DNA of 64,000 nucleotides from JBAOHV01 sp963714875 (GCA_963714875.1 CAVQQI010000002.1:1-64000); one strand, 5' to 3'; positions 45,222 through 54,720 are shown, counted from the first letter of the stretch. Notes: generated by a model from the sequence alone, not told the origin. Program-made: numbers and translations.

Positions 45222-45938
45222 GTGCGTCTTCCCAAATTGACATCTCGACAGCGGGCTTTTCTGGATAGTCTCCTCGACCTCTATCAGGAGGCCAAGACGC
45301 CGGTTCATTACACTGACGTAGCCGAACGGCTGGGCGTGAACCGCTTCTCAGCTTATGACATGCTCAAGGTCCTGGAGGGCAAGGGATTTGTCTCTTCAAG
45401 CTACGCCCTGGCTGTGGGCCATTCAGGGCCGGGCCGCTCCATAGTCGTCTTTGAACCCACCCCCCAAGCGAATGCCCTGGCCCTGCGAACCTCGCTCGGC
45501 CTGGCCCTGGACGAGGAATGGCCAGGCGTGCGTCAGCGCGTCCTGAGGTGGCTATCCGAAGCTCGAGACGCCAACTATCGTGAGGCACTGGGCGATCTTT
45601 TGGCGCATGTGCCCTCATCTCAGGCCCCCCTCAGCTTCTGTGCGGGAATGATCGGCGCACTCTTGTTGAATATGCGACGCGCTCGAGATCGCGCGGAAGG
45701 CCTGAGCCCATTTCGTGCCTTGCGCGCCTTGCAGGCCGGCGGTAGTGGCCTTTTGGAGACCCTGGCCGGGCTCAGTGTCGGCGCTACCCTGTCTGCTCAC
45801 GACGAGATCGATCGGTCGCTGACCCAGCAACTCCTGGAGCGTACCCATGACTATCAGAACACGCTGGACAAGCTGAGCAACGACGCACGGGCTGCTCTGC
45901 TCCAACTCCTCGAAGAGGCACTCGAGGCGCTGGACTAG
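45222..45938 (+). CDS. Winged-helix transcriptional regulator of unknown type
   Basis: A GTG at 45222 with GGAGGGGG upstream gives RLPKLTSRQRAFLDSLLDLY and then a helix-turn-helix (VHYTDVAERLGVNRFSAYDM, LKVLEGKGFVSSSYAL), residues about 25-65, of a MarR/LexA-like winged-helix type. A glycine-proline loop (VGHSGPGRSIVVFEPT) fits the wing. The remaining 150 residues are helical with no recognised ligand domain. It lies 33 bp upstream of degV in the same direction. Target genes are unknown; local regulation is a guess. The DNA 45130-45221 has a T-rich leader. Confidence 0.7.
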   Translation: MRLPKLTSRQRAFLDSLLDLYQEAKTPVHYTDVAERLGVNRFSAYDMLKVLEGKGFVSSSYALAVGHSGPGRSIVVFEPTPQANALALRTSLGLALDEEWPGVRQRVLRWLSEARDANYREALGDLLAHVPSSQAPLSFCAGMIGALLLNMRRARDRAEGLSPFRALRALQAGGSGLLETLAGLSVGATLSAHDEIDRSLTQQLLERTHDYQNTLDKLSNDARAALLQLLEEALEALD

Positions 45939-45970
45939 CTCAGAAAACAAGCATAGAGAAAGGTCGACAG

Positions 45971-46810
45971 ATGATCAAGATTGTTACCGATTCAACGGCG
46001 TACTTGCCAGAGTCATTCATCCGGCAGCACGATATCCACGTGGTGCCACTCTGCGTCCACTTTGGGCAGGAGCAGTTCAAAGAAGGCATTACGCTCTCAA
46101 CCGAGGATTTCTACACCCGCTTGGCACAAGCGCCAGAGCTACCCACGACATCTCAGCCCTCTGCCGGTGAATTCCATCAGGTTTTTGACAAACTGGCCAG
46201 TGAGGGAGACTCGGTCCTGACCCTGACAATCTCGAGCAAGCTAAGCGGCACCTGGGACTCGGCCATGGCTGCCCGACAGATGCTGCCCGACGCCGACATC
46301 CACATTGTGGACTCGCTTTCTGCATCTGTCGGCCTGCAGTTGATCGTGGAGAGGGCCGCCCTCGCCGTTCAGGCCGGGACCACACTTCCACAGATTGTTG
46401 CCGACATCGAAGCGACCAAGAACAAGGTATGCATCATGTTCGTGGTGGACACGCTCGAGTACCTAGCAAAGGGCGGACGCATCGGCAATGCCAAAGCTTT
46501 TCTCGGTACCTTGCTCAAAGTCAAGCCTATCCTGACACTCAAAGACGGCGTTATCGAGCCTCTGGAGCAGGTGCGATCCAAACAAAAGGCCACAGCGCAC
46601 ATGCTGGAGCTGTTGGTCGAGTTCCTGGGAGACGACACACACCGGGCCAGAGTAGCCATCGGCAACGGCCTGGTTCCTGAAGAAGCGAGGCGTTTTGGCG
46701 AGCAGTTGACGGTCCAATTGGGCTGCAGGGAGCCTAGCTATGCAGAGGTTGGGCCTGTCATCGGAACGCACACCGGTCCCGGGGTTGTGGCCGTCGCTGC
46801 CTATGCCTGA
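45971..46810 (+). CDS. DegV family fatty-acid-binding protein
   Basis: This is an intact 279-residue DegV/FakB protein: MIKIVTDSTAYLPESFIRQH with the STAxLP phospho-site region, then TSQPSAGEFHQVFDKLASEG, SKLSGTWDSAMAARQMLPD, DTLEYLAKGGRIGNAKAFLG and the C-terminal IGTHTGPGVVAVAAYA. FakB proteins bind a fatty acid and present it to the kinase FakA for entry into phospholipid; no fakA is in the window. The residues S-x-L-S-G-T and H-T-G-P-G form the acyl-binding site. A strong terminator follows. Confidence 0.93.
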   Translation: MIKIVTDSTAYLPESFIRQHDIHVVPLCVHFGQEQFKEGITLSTEDFYTRLAQAPELPTTSQPSAGEFHQVFDKLASEGDSVLTLTISSKLSGTWDSAMAARQMLPDADIHIVDSLSASVGLQLIVERAALAVQAGTTLPQIVADIEATKNKVCIMFVVDTLEYLAKGGRIGNAKAFLGTLLKVKPILTLKDGVIEPLEQVRSKQKATAHMLELLVEFLGDDTHRARVAIGNGLVPEEARRFGEQLTVQLGCREPSYAEVGPVIGTHTGPGVVAVAAYA

Positions 46811-46840
46811 TCGGTCGTGGCTCCCAGCCCAGCGGCTGCG

Positions 46841-46868
46841 AAGGGGCGCTGCATAAGCAGCGCCCCTT
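46841..46868. terminator. Bidirectional terminator between degV and the baeRF gene
   Basis: A perfect 12-bp stem (AAGGGGCGCTGC / GCAGCGCCCCTT) with loop ATAA sits between two convergent genes. Confidence 0.85.
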
Positions 46869-46895
46869 GTCTTCAGCTAGACCTGTGACAGAAGC

Positions 46896-48014
46896 CTAAT
46901 AGCGCAACAAGGCGCCCACGGATCCCACCTCTTCCAGCTTGGAATTCCCTCGGACTACTTCGACCTCCACAGCTTGCTCCAGGGCACGATGTACCATCGT
47001 ATCCACCAGATCTTCGACATGGGCGACAGCGCCACCGCACAAGGGGCACTCTTCGCGCTCTGACAGCACAAGGTAGCGGCAGTTGGTGCAACGGTAGCCC
47101 GACGTCTCATAACCCGCTGCCACGAGAAGAACTCCAACACGATGCTCCTGCAGTGCCGCGAGTGTATCCGACAGGCCCACAACTGCGCCACTCCCGCGCT
47201 TCCACCCGGCGATCATCTGGTCGACAAGCTCGGCTTCGCGCTGTTGCGCCACTTGTTCGATCAGGTCTCGTGACCGCTCTTGCACCTCATTGATTGATGC
47301 ATTCAGATCCACTTGAAAAGAGCCAATGACGGTATCAGCCAGCCCTTTGGGCAACAAGTCCTGAAAACGACTGACATTAGCCTCACTGCCGCCCAGGACC
47401 AGGCGCGTGCAGCGACCCACGTCGCAGAACGTCGCAGTGACATCTGCGATCTCTTTCAGGTTGCGCAGGATCGTTGCCTCTTCGTGCCGGGCAGTCCGCG
47501 CCGCTATCCCGCCGCGCATCCCCGTTACGCCTGAAGCGCCGCCATGTTTGGCTCGACGGACTTCCTCGCCCAGGGTTTCGGTTGTCTCGATCAGTTCTCC
47601 CAGGTCAAAGAGGAACATGCGTGCCTCCTCGCTGTCGACAAGCACCACGCCATACCGGCCATAAGCATCCAGCACGTCTGTAAGCGGCTTCAGGTAGGGC
47701 CGGTGGGACACATAGGCATAGTCCTGTACCGGCACTGCCAGCGAATAAGCTCGCCAGAAATCATCCTCCTGACAGGAAAACACTACCACACCCCGCCCTT
47801 GCCAACCGTATTCAAAATCAAAGTAGCGCCCTATGGCCTCGACGTCTTCCTGTCTGGCCTCACTCGCAACGCTGCCCAGAAGTGAGCGCATGGTCAGCTT
47901 GTAGTGATCCGTCGATTGCCCAGTTGGATCCACGTTCAGGTACAGACTCAAGACAGGGGAGCCGGTGCTCCGAAACGCTACCAATTCTTCCAAATCCCGA
48001 TCAGTAAACATCAA
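46896..48014 (-). CDS. baeRF-type (eRF1/Pelota-related) protein with zinc ribbon
   Basis: The 372-residue protein begins MMFTDRDLEELVAFRSTGSP with VLSLYLNVDPTGQ, the typical start of baeRF proteins. It continues with YAYVSHRPYLKPLTDVLDAY and YGVVLVDSEEARMFLFDLGE, and the eRF1-like core has RTARHEEATILRNLKEIADV. The last domain has VGVLLVAAGYETSGYRCTNC and REECPLCGGAVAHVEDLVDT, a Cys4 zinc ribbon as in eRF1-related domains. These families are proposed to work in ribosome rescue or tRNA processing. The catalytic GGQ loop of true release factors is not present. The frame is intact and it converges with degV. Confidence 0.78.
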   Translation of the reverse strand: MMFTDRDLEELVAFRSTGSPVLSLYLNVDPTGQSTDHYKLTMRSLLGSVASEARQEDVEAIGRYFDFEYGWQGRGVVVFSCQEDDFWRAYSLAVPVQDYAYVSHRPYLKPLTDVLDAYGRYGVVLVDSEEARMFLFDLGELIETTETLGEEVRRAKHGGASGVTGMRGGIAARTARHEEATILRNLKEIADVTATFCDVGRCTRLVLGGSEANVSRFQDLLPKGLADTVIGSFQVDLNASINEVQERSRDLIEQVAQQREAELVDQMIAGWKRGSGAVVGLSDTLAALQEHRVGVLLVAAGYETSGYRCTNCRYLVLSEREECPLCGGAVAHVEDLVDTMVHRALEQAVEVEVVRGNSKLEEVGSVGALLRY

Positions 48015-48182
48015 ACCCTCCTTCTTTCAGTTGTGGGGACAAACCCCAGCAGGAATGGTGAGAGGACAGGCAGTTCCCCCTCCCAGGGGCTGATCGCCTG
48101 CTTGCATACCGCCTCGGGATGGCGCTCCCGGGCATTGTCCATAGCTTGCAGGCATCGGGCAACACAAGAAACGCAATCCAGA

Positions 48183-49346
48183 CTAACGATTGGCGGGACG
48201 TTCCTCAAGGGTCACGTCCACTTCCATCCGTTGACCATTACGCACGATGGTTGTCGTGACTACATCACCAACCCGGGTCCTCGTCGCCAGGTAGTTGATC
48301 AGATCATCGAATCGTCGGACGGGCTCGTCCCTGATGGCGACCAGGACGTCTCCACCTGCGCGCATGGGCCTGCCCGAGACGATTACTTCAGACGTTCCAC
48401 CCCGCAAACCCGCACGGGCTGCCGGGCTATCGGGTTCAACCGTAAAGACAAGGACCCCAACCTCAGTGTCAAGGTCCATCGCCTCAACCATCTCTGGGGT
48501 GATCGTCAACCCGGATATGCCCACCCATGGATGACGATATCGGCCGCTGGCCAACAACTCTGGCACAACCAGCTTGACAACATCCACCGGGATTGCAAAC
48601 CCCACCCCCGAGTTCACGCCCGTCAGGCTCCGAATAGCCGTGTTCACGCCGATTACACGGCCCTGGGAATCCAGAAGCGGGCCCCCCGAATTGCCCGGGT
48701 TTATGGCGGCATCCGTCTGGATCACCGCCGCGATTTGAAACGCGCTGTCGCTGCGGGGCAGCGTACGGCCCACGGAACTGATGATGCCGGTCGTCACCGT
48801 GCGCTCCAGGCCAAAGGGGTTCCCAATCGCAATCGCCCGCTGCCCCACCCGCAGGCGTGATGAATCACCCAACTGGACTGGGGTTAATTGCTCAGCCGGC
48901 AGGACGATCTTCAAGACGGCAAGATCCGTAGCCGGATCCACGCCCAGAACCGTGGCAGGCACGGTCTGCTCATCGGCCAGGGTGACCAGCAGATTAGGAT
49001 CCGCCTCGGCCACGTGATTATTGGTCACCACGTGCCCCTCTTTGTCAATGATAAAGCCCGACCCAATGCAGGTCCCAAACTGTTCGCGGGCTGTCACGCA
49101 GACGACGCTCGGACTCACCCGAGCATAGACATTGATGACCAACTGTTCTTCAGCAGCCACCTGCAGCAACGGGTCAACTGCGAGAGGAGTAGGGGTCACT
49201 ATGATCACAACCGGGCTGCTGTCCACCCCGACCACCTGCGGCGCGGGGGTGCTCATCAGCGTTGACAATTCGGGCAGGCTACACGCAAGTGTCCCTAGAA
49301 CCAAGAGGCCAGCTGCCAACCAGAGACGTACTCGCTTTCGTGTCAA
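48183..49346 (-). CDS. HtrA/Deg-family serine protease, lipoprotein
   Basis: The probable start is TTG at 49346 after GAAGGGGACAC. It gives MTRKRVRLWLAAGLLVLGTL followed by AC, a lipoprotein signal with Cys22. The trypsin-like domain shows H in HVVTNNHVAEA, D in DPATDLAVLKI and S in NPGNSGGPLLDSQGRVIGVN. One C-terminal PDZ domain follows (VGVLVFTVEPDSPAARAGLR, GDVLVAIRDEPVRRFDDLIN). Deg proteases degrade or refold damaged exported proteins. A longer reading to 49496 has no signal peptide at its front and is less likely. The region 48015-48182 between it and the baeRF gene holds no gene. Confidence 0.92.
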   Translation of the reverse strand: MTRKRVRLWLAAGLLVLGTLACSLPELSTLMSTPAPQVVGVDSSPVVIIVTPTPLAVDPLLQVAAEEQLVINVYARVSPSVVCVTAREQFGTCIGSGFIIDKEGHVVTNNHVAEADPNLLVTLADEQTVPATVLGVDPATDLAVLKIVLPAEQLTPVQLGDSSRLRVGQRAIAIGNPFGLERTVTTGIISSVGRTLPRSDSAFQIAAVIQTDAAINPGNSGGPLLDSQGRVIGVNTAIRSLTGVNSGVGFAIPVDVVKLVVPELLASGRYRHPWVGISGLTITPEMVEAMDLDTEVGVLVFTVEPDSPAARAGLRGGTSEVIVSGRPMRAGGDVLVAIRDEPVRRFDDLINYLATRTRVGDVVTTTIVRNGQRMEVDVTLEERPANR

Positions 49347-49512
49347 TAGAAGTGTCCCCTTCTGTAACCGAGATTCAGGTGGTCGCTCTGCCAAGAACCC
49401 AATCCGATGTGTCTGGCCTGGCCCCTCGCCCTTCATTCTACCCTGTTTTTGGGGAAAAATCAAGCACCCATTTGAAACTCGTCCCAATCTCGCCAAACTT
49501 ACCTCGGCGTGG

Positions 49513-49518
49513 TATAAT
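49513..49518 (+). promoter_or_regulatory. Extended -10 element before comEC
   Basis: TATAAT preceded by TGG lies 50 bp before the comEC start. The -35 region is poor. Confidence 0.5.
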
Positions 49519-49567
49519 CACAGCCAGACTCAACCGGCATCCCTGAGTCCGGAACAGGATATTCTTT

Positions 49568-51680
49568 ATGTCCAGTAGCACTCATGCTGCATCTCCAACT
49601 GGGGCAAGGATCCCAGCTCTGATCTTGCTGAGTCTTGCCTGGATCAGCGGATTGGTGATGGCGCATCATTGGCTTGCACCCGCAGGGATGGAAGCCATTC
49701 CTCTTGCTTTGACCGGCGCGATTCCAACCGTCGCCGTTCTGCTGTGGCGGAAGAATCCTGACCTGCAACTGGCCAGCCTGTCTGCGTGCTTTCTGCTGTT
49801 GGGCTCCTTGCGCTACCTGACAGCCATTCCCGATCTCAAAGATCCCTCAGTGCTCGCCCACTACAACGACCGGAGCCGGATCACAGTCGAAGGGATCGTG
49901 CGCAGATACCCTGAGGATCGTGACATTTCGACCAACCTCTGTCTGGAAGCAGATACCCTGCAGCTCGACGAGGGCATGCGCACGGTACATGGCATGGTGC
50001 TCGTTCAGGTACCGCGCTATTCAGGGGTCTCATACGGTGACCGCTTGCGGGTCACGGGCCGCCTAGTCACGCCTCCCGAGTCGGAGTCCTTTTCTTACCG
50101 GGACTATCTGGAACTCCAACGTGTGTATTCGTTCATTCAATATCCCCAGGTTGAGCAGTTGCAGGAGCGGAAAACTGGCAACGCACTCTTGCAAACAAGC
50201 TATGCCTTCAGAGAACAGGGCCGACAGGTAATCGCCCGGCTCCTGCCCGAGCCAGAAGCCTCCCTGCTGCAAGGCATCCTGCTGGGGCTCGAGTCGGGGA
50301 TTCCCACGAACCTCTATGCGGCCTACAACGCGACTGGCGCCAGCCACATCATCGTCATATCCGGCTTCAACATCACCATCATTGCTGGCCTTTTCTCGGC
50401 GAGCTTTGGCCGCATACTGGGCAAGCGCCGCGCCTATTGGTTCACCCTGGCAGGCATCTTGCTATACGTCCTGCTGGTGGGCGGCGACGCAGCCGTTCTT
50501 CGGGCTGGCATCATGGGGGGTCTCTATGTCACTGCCCTCCAACTGGGGAGACGGGCCACCGCCTATGTCTCCCTTTTCGCCGCTGCCATGTTCATGACCC
50601 TGTTGAATCCCCTCATCCTGTGGGATGCGGGGTTTCAGCTCAGTTTCGCTGCCACGATGGGACTGGTCTTCTTTGGCCATCCGCTGGAGCAGGGGTTCAA
50701 GGCTGGACTGACAAGAATCGTGCCAGCAGTCGGCGCACGCCGCCTTCTGACCCTTTTGGGCGATGCCCTGGTTGTGACCCTCGCTGCCCAGATCTTGACA
50801 CTGCCTCTAATCGTTCACTACTTTGGCCGCTTGTCCCTCGTAGCGCCCCTGACCAACCTGCTCATCCTGCCTGTTCAGCCACCGGTCATGGTGGTTGGGG
50901 GCCTTGCCATGCTGGCAGGCATGTTCCCTGGAGCACAGCTTCTGGCCCAGGTAGTCGCCTGGATCCCGTGGCTCTGTCTGCTGTACACCAATACGGTGGT
51001 CCGATGGATGGCCGGCCTGCCGTTTGCTTCTCTGCAACTCGGAAATCCTACCCTGGCAGCCTTGATCGCCTATTATGCACTGGTCTTCGGCATGATCTGG
51101 CTGTCCCGCCAGCAAAAGCACCAGTTTCAGCAGATCTGGGCCCGGACCGCGGCACGATTGCCTGCCAGAGCTATGGTTGGCATCCCCGTGGTCGCCGCCA
51201 TTCTGATCGGCATTGCCTTGACACAACTGCCCGATGGCCGTCTGCACGTGGCCTTCCTGGACGTAGGACAGGGCGACGCGATCCTGGTTACCACGCCCCG
51301 GGGTCAGCAGATCCTCATTGATGGGGGTCCAAGCCCCGGCGCTCTGACCTCGGCTTTGGGCAAGGAGATGCCCTTCTGGGATCGCTCCATCGATCTGGTG
51401 GTGATGTCGCACACCGATGGTGACCACCTCACCGGCCTTGTCGAAGCCCTCCAGCGTTACCGCGTCAATGGCTGGCTGGACGCTGGCTCTGCAAGCGAGG
51501 ATCGCCTCTACCACACCGCCCGTGAGCTGGTCGAACGGAGGGGGGTCACCCACTTTGTTGCCCACCGCGGGCAGCGGATCGATCTGGGCAACGGGCTGGT
51601 ATTGGATGTGCTGCACCCACCCTTGAGTGAAACCAGGCGAACAAAGACCGACGACAACAACAACTCGCTAGTTCTTTACC
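49568..51680 (+). pseudogene. comEC: ComEC/Rec2 DNA-uptake channel, 5' part, interrupted by an IS
   Basis: About 704 residues remain: N-terminal helices, the OB-like domain (SRITVEGIVRRYPEDRDIST), then the competence membrane domain (LLQGILLGLESGIPTNLYAA, GASHIIVISGFNITIIAGLF, GGDAAVLRAGIMGGLYVTAL, NPLILWDAGFQLSFAATMGL). The start of the metallo-beta-lactamase-like domain follows (LHVAFLDVGQGDAILVTTPR with VMSHTDGDHLTGLVEAL). The insertion occurs at NNSLVLYL, inside the beta-lactamase-like domain, and the frame would end four codons into the element. ComEC takes single-stranded DNA across the membrane in natural transformation. The ATG follows AGGATATTCTTT. Function is expected to be lost. 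Confidence 0.9.
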
Positions 51681-51682
51681 TA

Positions 51683-52881
51683 GTAGTCTGTCAATCGTGA
51701 TTTGATAGGTGGTGAAAATGGCATTATCCTGTCTCGAAAACAGGGACGGATATGGCCAAGCACTACATCGTCACCTTGGATGCCGAAGAACGTGAGATGC
51801 TGAACAGCATGATCAACTCCGGAACGGAGCGAGCACGCAAACTGACGCATGCGCGAATCCTCCTCAAGGCCGATGAAGGCTGGAAGGACGAAGACATCTG
51901 CAAGGCGTTGGACGTCGGCATTGCCACCGTACAACGCGTGCGCAAGCGCTTGGTCCTGGAAGGACTGGAATCTGCATTGACTCGACGTCGCCCTCGACGG
52001 GACTACAGCCGAAAGCTCGACGGTGAGCAGGAGGCACGCCTGATTGCAGTAGCTTGTAGCTCGCCACCTGAAGGAAGCGCACGCTGGAGCTTGCGCTTGC
52101 TGGCCGATCGAGCTGTTCAGTTGCAGATTGTCGATTCTGTCTCTCATGAGACCATCCGCCAGGTCCTAAACGACAACGAACTCAAACCCTGGCTCAGGGA
52201 AGAATGGTGCATTCCGCCTAAGGCAAATGCTGAGTTTGTGTACCACATGGAAGACGTTCTGGATGTTTACAAACAACCAGAAGATCCCAGATTCCCTTTG
52301 GTGTGCTTCGACGAGAGCCCTGAGCAGTTGGTGAGTGAAACGCGCCAGGCCCTGCCGACGAAGCCAGGCAAACCCGAGCGGTACGATTATGAGTATCGCC
52401 GCGAAGGAGTCGCCAATACGTTCATGTTCTTTGCGCCACTGCAGAATTGGCGCCATATCAAGGTCACTGATCGCCGGACCAAAGCCGATTGGGCAGAGTG
52501 CATGCGTGAACTGGTCGACCTTCATTTCCCGACGGCAGAGCGTATCCGGCTCGTTCAGGATCAGTTGAACACTCATAACCCGGCGTGCCTTTACGAGTTC
52601 TTCCCACCAGCGGAAGCAAAACGGATTCTGGATCGGTTCGACTTTCACTTTACACCCAAACATGGCAGCTGGCTCAACATGGCCGAGATCGAGTTGAGTG
52701 CGCTGAATCGGCAGTGCCTCGACCGATACATACCGGACAAAGCAACGCTGGCCCAGGAGACAACGGCCTGGGCGACAAAGCGCAACAGCAAAGGTGCGAC
52801 GGTCAATTGGCGATTCACAACATCTGATGCTCGCATCAAGCTCAAGCGCCTCTACCCATCAATTGATGGTTGACAGACTAC
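51683..52881 (+). mobile_element. IS630-family insertion sequence in comEC
   Basis: The 1,199-bp element has terminal inverted repeats beginning GTAGTCTGTCAA at both ends (51683-51694 and 52881-52870), matching perfectly over 12 bp, with further matches inside. The TA target is duplicated at 51681-51682 and 52882-52883, as for IS630/Tc1 elements. The single transposase gene is intact. Confidence 0.92.
51752..52873 (+). CDS. IS630-family transposase
   Basis: This is an intact 373-residue transposase. The N-terminal helix-turn-helix is KADEGWKDEDICKALDVGIA with TVQRVRKRLVLEGLESALTR. A winged linker follows (RRPRRDYSRKLDGEQEARLI). The DDE core has D in PLVCFDESPEQLVSETRQAL, D in IRLVQDQLNTHNPACLYEFF, and E in SWLNMAEIELSALNRQCLDR. 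Such enzymes cut and paste the element at TA sites. No ribosome-binding site of note precedes the ATG. The stop lies within the right inverted repeat. Its sequence is not close to the decayed copy at 8296-9626. Confidence 0.95.
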   Translation: MAKHYIVTLDAEEREMLNSMINSGTERARKLTHARILLKADEGWKDEDICKALDVGIATVQRVRKRLVLEGLESALTRRRPRRDYSRKLDGEQEARLIAVACSSPPEGSARWSLRLLADRAVQLQIVDSVSHETIRQVLNDNELKPWLREEWCIPPKANAEFVYHMEDVLDVYKQPEDPRFPLVCFDESPEQLVSETRQALPTKPGKPERYDYEYRREGVANTFMFFAPLQNWRHIKVTDRRTKADWAECMRELVDLHFPTAERIRLVQDQLNTHNPACLYEFFPPAEAKRILDRFDFHFTPKHGSWLNMAEIELSALNRQCLDRYIPDKATLAQETTAWATKRNSKGATVNWRFTTSDARIKLKRLYPSIDG

Positions 52882-52883
52882 TA

Positions 52884-53218
52884 TCTGGGGCAATGCCGAG
52901 TTCCTCTTCACCGGCGATATCGGAGCCGAGGCTGAGGAGCAGATAGTTCCTCGAACCAAATCCTGGCCGCTGACGTTCTAAAAGTCTCGCATCACGGCAG
53001 CGGCGGTTTCTCAACGCTTCGCTTCCTGCAACGGGTGCAGCCTGGCTTTGCCGTTATCTCGGTCGGCGAGGGAAACCGGTTCGGCCATCCTGATCCTCCC
53101 CACCCTGGACCGGCTGGCCAACGTCGGCGGGATCACTCTATTGCGCCCACGGACCAACGGGGGACCATCGGATTTCACCACCAACGGGCGGGATATCAGG
53201 ATCCGTACGGAAAGGTAG
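52884..53218 (+). pseudogene. comEC: ComEC 3' remnant
   Basis: After the element the frame resumes as WGNAEFLFTGDIGAEAEEQI with VPRTKS, then VLKVSHHGSGGFSTLRFLQR with VQPGFAVISVGEGNRFGHP, and ends GRDIRIRTER at 53218. These are the last blocks of the ComEC beta-lactamase-like domain. At least three 1-base indels separate them (near 52890, 52968 and 53090), so this part is broken independently of the insertion. It runs to within about 60 bp of the promoter-like site and the apparent junction. Confidence 0.8.
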
Positions 53219-53278
53219 CGGGCAGTCGGACTGTCAGGCAATCGTCAGTGTCGCGTCTTTCTCAGGGCGGCTGTTCCT

Positions 53279-53307
53279 TTGCCACGGTCTTCAAAGTAGT
53301 GTATAAT
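53279..53307 (+). promoter_or_regulatory. Strong sigma-70-like promoter with no gene downstream
   Basis: TTGCCA (53279-53284) and TATAAT (53302-53307) are 17 bp apart. Transcription would run directly into the 3' end of the opposite-strand gene at 53326. The missing downstream gene supports a sequence join just beyond. Confidence 0.7.
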
Positions 53308-53325
53308 GGTTGCCAACTAGGCCGA

Positions 53326-54028
53326 TCAGAACCCCGCGCAGTCACCCACCCCGGTGAGCTCCACACCCGACGGGCCCGGCGCCACGGTGAAGGTCGACAA
53401 CGGCTCGGCGAGGATCCCCGCGGCGACCAGCTCGCCCTGGTCGGCGGGTGGCGCACCGGTGGTCAGCTCGAAGGCCTGGATGGCGGTCTCGCAGCGTGGC
53501 TCGATCAGCCTGGCAGGCCGCTGCCGTGGCGGGGTCGGTGATCCCGCTGAGCCCACCCGCTGCGGTCGTGGGAGCCCCGGGGTCAACAGGCCCCGCAGGT
53601 GACGTGGTGAGTTCGGGCGGAAGGGTCCCCTGCAGCACGTCGTTGGCGTCCGAGGTCCCCGACAGGACCCGGTTGGACAGCACCGCCATGATCGCGATCG
53701 CGACCAGCAGGCCCAGCAGCCCGAGCCCACCGATGATGGCCATGCTCGGCGGCCGCCGGCTCGAGACCGACGCCGGCCTGATCCGGCGTTCGCTCGCAGC
53801 GCCGGTCGACGTGTGTGACCCGGCTGGCTGGTAGGCGGGCGGCTGGATCTGCGGCGGCGCGACATCGGGACTGCTCGGCGCCGTCGGCCCCGTCGGCGCG
53901 TCACCCGAGCCGGCCGGACCACCCTGGACGGCCGGACCGCCCGAGCCACCCTGACCGCCCGGACCGGTGTCCGCGTCGGGCCGGATGGCTGGCCAGCCTC
54001 CCTCCGGCGGCTGTCCTGGGTCGGTCAC
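53326..54028 (-). CDS. Single-pass membrane protein, proline/glycine-rich N-terminus, frameshifted
   Basis: A GTG at 54028 gives VTDPGQPPEGGWPAIRPDAD, a disordered stretch rich in G, P, S and T (about 90 residues), then one membrane helix MAIIGGLGLLGLLVAIAIMA with VL. After one shift near 53515 the outer part ends CETAIQAFELTTGAPPADQG, ELVAAGILAEPLSTFTVAPG and GVGDCAGF. That last section resembles the pseudopilin-like C-terminus of type II secretion-like proteins (a short helix, then 'P-x-x-x-x-x-L-V-x-x-G'), but no prepilin signal is present. It begins the actinobacterial-type DNA. A longer reading to 54244 is possible. Confidence 0.55.
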
Positions 54029-54214
54029 CGCTGTCTGCGTTCCACGGCCATGGATGGACTGTAGCCACGACCCGTCGATCCGGCGCGGGCCGTGGTCGTT
54101 GTCGGTGTCGCCTGTTACCGTGCTCGTCGAGAGGTTCAGCTTCCCCGCACTCACCGCTCGGCCACCGGCGCTCGTACCGTCGAACCGTTGCGCCGAGCAG
54201 ACCCGAGGGGTGTT

Positions 54215-54720
54215 GTGGCCGTCACCGAAGAGACCCGATATCAATTGTTCCAGCGAGCCGAGCAGGTGCTCGGCAAGGACGAAGTAGCGACGCTCATGGA
54301 GCTTCTACCACCGGTCGGTTGGGCGGACGTGGCGACCAAGCGCGACCTGGACCACCAACGTGTCGCCCTCACCGCCGACATCGATGCGATGGGCGCTGCG
54401 CTGAGGAGCGAGATCCACGATCTGGGGACCGACCTCCGCTCCGAGATCCACGATCTGGGGACCGACTCCGCTCCGAGATCCACGATCTGGGGACGACCTC
54501 CGCGCCGAGATGGCCGAACTGGGGACCGAGCTCCGGACGAGATGGGCGAACTCCGCGGCGAGATCGAACAGAAATGGGCGAACTCCGCGGCGAGATGCGG
54601 ACGATGAGCGGTGAGCTCCGGGCCGAGATGTACCGCGAGCAGCGCAACAGCACGCTGGCGATGATCGGCGCCAACACCGCCATTGCGGCTCTTGTCGTCG
54701 CGGCGTTGCAGTTGTTCTGA
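54215..54720 (+). CDS. Coiled-coil protein with 11-residue repeats and C-terminal membrane helix, frameshifted
   Basis: A GTG at 54215 after GAGGGG gives VAVTEETRYQLFQRAEQVLG with KDEVATLMELLPPVGWADVATKRDL. Then come 33-bp repeats coding for LRSEIHDLGTD-like units (L-R-x-E-x-x-x-L-x-x-E/D), about seven copies, a right-handed-type coiled coil. The end TLAMIGANTAIAALVVAALQ with LF is a tail anchor. Relative to the 33-bp period I count four single-base deletions, so the frame is broken several times; corrected, the protein is about 170 residues. Similar small proteins in Actinobacteria are of unknown function. They resemble DUF1640-type coiled-coil proteins. Confidence 0.6.
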
